NCBI RefSeq assembly: GCF_010686755.1
Contig: NZ_JAAGXA010000013.1
Location: forward strand, 1-64,000
Origin: Nocardioides zeae
Lineage (GTDB): Bacteria > Actinomycetota > Actinomycetes > Propionibacteriales > Nocardioidaceae
DNA length: 64,000 nucleotides
Direction: 5' to 3'
Part shown: piece after piece, positions 63,825 to 64,000 of the stretch
Numbering within the stretch: the first letter of the stretch is position 1
Layout of the letters: the number at the start of each line of letters is the position of its first letter
Translations under genes and position numbers: made by a program
Notes under the pieces: generated by a model
What the model saw: only the letters and a program-made list of their open reading frames with translations
Database searches by the model: none
Told to the model about the DNA's origin: nothing

Positions 63825-64000
63825 CTAACGGCGCGCGAGGGCGGGCGTGACCTCTGTGACGAGACGGTCGATGTGATCCGCGCACGCCTCGGCCGCCGCG
63901 GGGCCGCGCCGGTAGGGGTCGGCGATGTCCACACCCTCCGCGCTCGGCCGGCTGGCGGCGAGCCGCGCGACCGCCTCGCGCGGCGCCGTACCGTCCGGGA
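63825..64000 (-). CDS. Low-molecular-weight protein-tyrosine phosphatase, C-terminal part (cut by window end)
   Basis: 57 residues from the edge to the TAG at 63825-63827. [27 protein letters not shown] holds the D-P-Y motif with the general-acid Asp of LMW-PTPs. Such Wzb/Ptp enzymes dephosphorylate the tyrosine kinase that controls exopolysaccharide chain length, which fits the locus. The catalytic CxxxxxR lies outside the window. Confidence 0.8.
   Translation of the reverse strand, partial: PDGTAPREAVARLAASRPSAEGVDIADPYRRGPAAAEACADHIDRLVTEVTPALARR

Overview
The window is a high-GC (roughly 70 %) actinobacterial chromosome segment. Gene order and content (rpfB next to ksgA-ispE, F420-linked enzymes, a Zur-controlled spare ribosomal set, a gephyrin-like MoeA beside its membrane receptor GlpR, many leaderless genes with TANNNT -10 boxes) point to Nocardioidaceae or a close relative. 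The family assignment is inference; no rRNA is present to confirm it.

Layout. 1-100: tail of an IS30-type transposase. 478-5475 (minus): rpfB, then ksgA-ispE-ABC-F with overlapping stops and starts. 5785-11840: tatD and a hydrolase, a nested palindrome, rsmI divergent from a protein O-mannosyltransferase, an SDR and an F420/FMN pyridoxamine-oxidase-like protein. 11949-16565: dps and a TetR regulator with a candidate operator, an MFS exporter, HU, a lipoprotein and a crotonase. 16661-19207: divergent Zur-box operons for zinc-free L36, L32, L31, L28, L33 and S14 plus a CobW-like protein. 19220-24240: npdG, a surface protein with a class F sortase, small enzymes, and arrays of an intergenic repeat carrying GAAAACGCGGACC.

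24258-29873 is the scarred accessory region. An intact luciferase-like monooxygenase is followed by broken TetR and MFS remnants, an orphan gene, and a second decayed copy of the monooxygenase. That copy is split by a lower-GC 1.65-kb insert flanked by 14-bp direct repeats. The insert carries one large P-loop ATPase gene and no transposase. This is the best candidate in the window for an undescribed mobile or defence-type unit.

30019-42792 returns to core genes: a cyclase and acyl-CoA ligase operon, an iron-box siderophore-binding lipoprotein, tRNA-Ala(CGC), glpR - GNAT - mogA - moaC - moeA/glp - UGPase, 5-FTHF cyclo-ligase, several small proteins, an FmdB zinc ribbon behind a CIRCE-like operator, a SAF-domain protein and mscL.

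42848-64000 is a large exopolysaccharide locus: two GDP-mannose dehydratases, GDP-fucose synthase, glycosyltransferases, a Wzx-type flippase, a Wzy-type polymerase, a pyruvyltransferase with an FrhB-like partner, two acyltransferases, CysD/CysN, UDP-glucose dehydrogenase and the end of a tyrosine phosphatase. The part at about 43.8-49.4 kb is visibly lower in GC and uses different codons, so it is probably an exchanged serotype cassette inside a resident high-GC frame.
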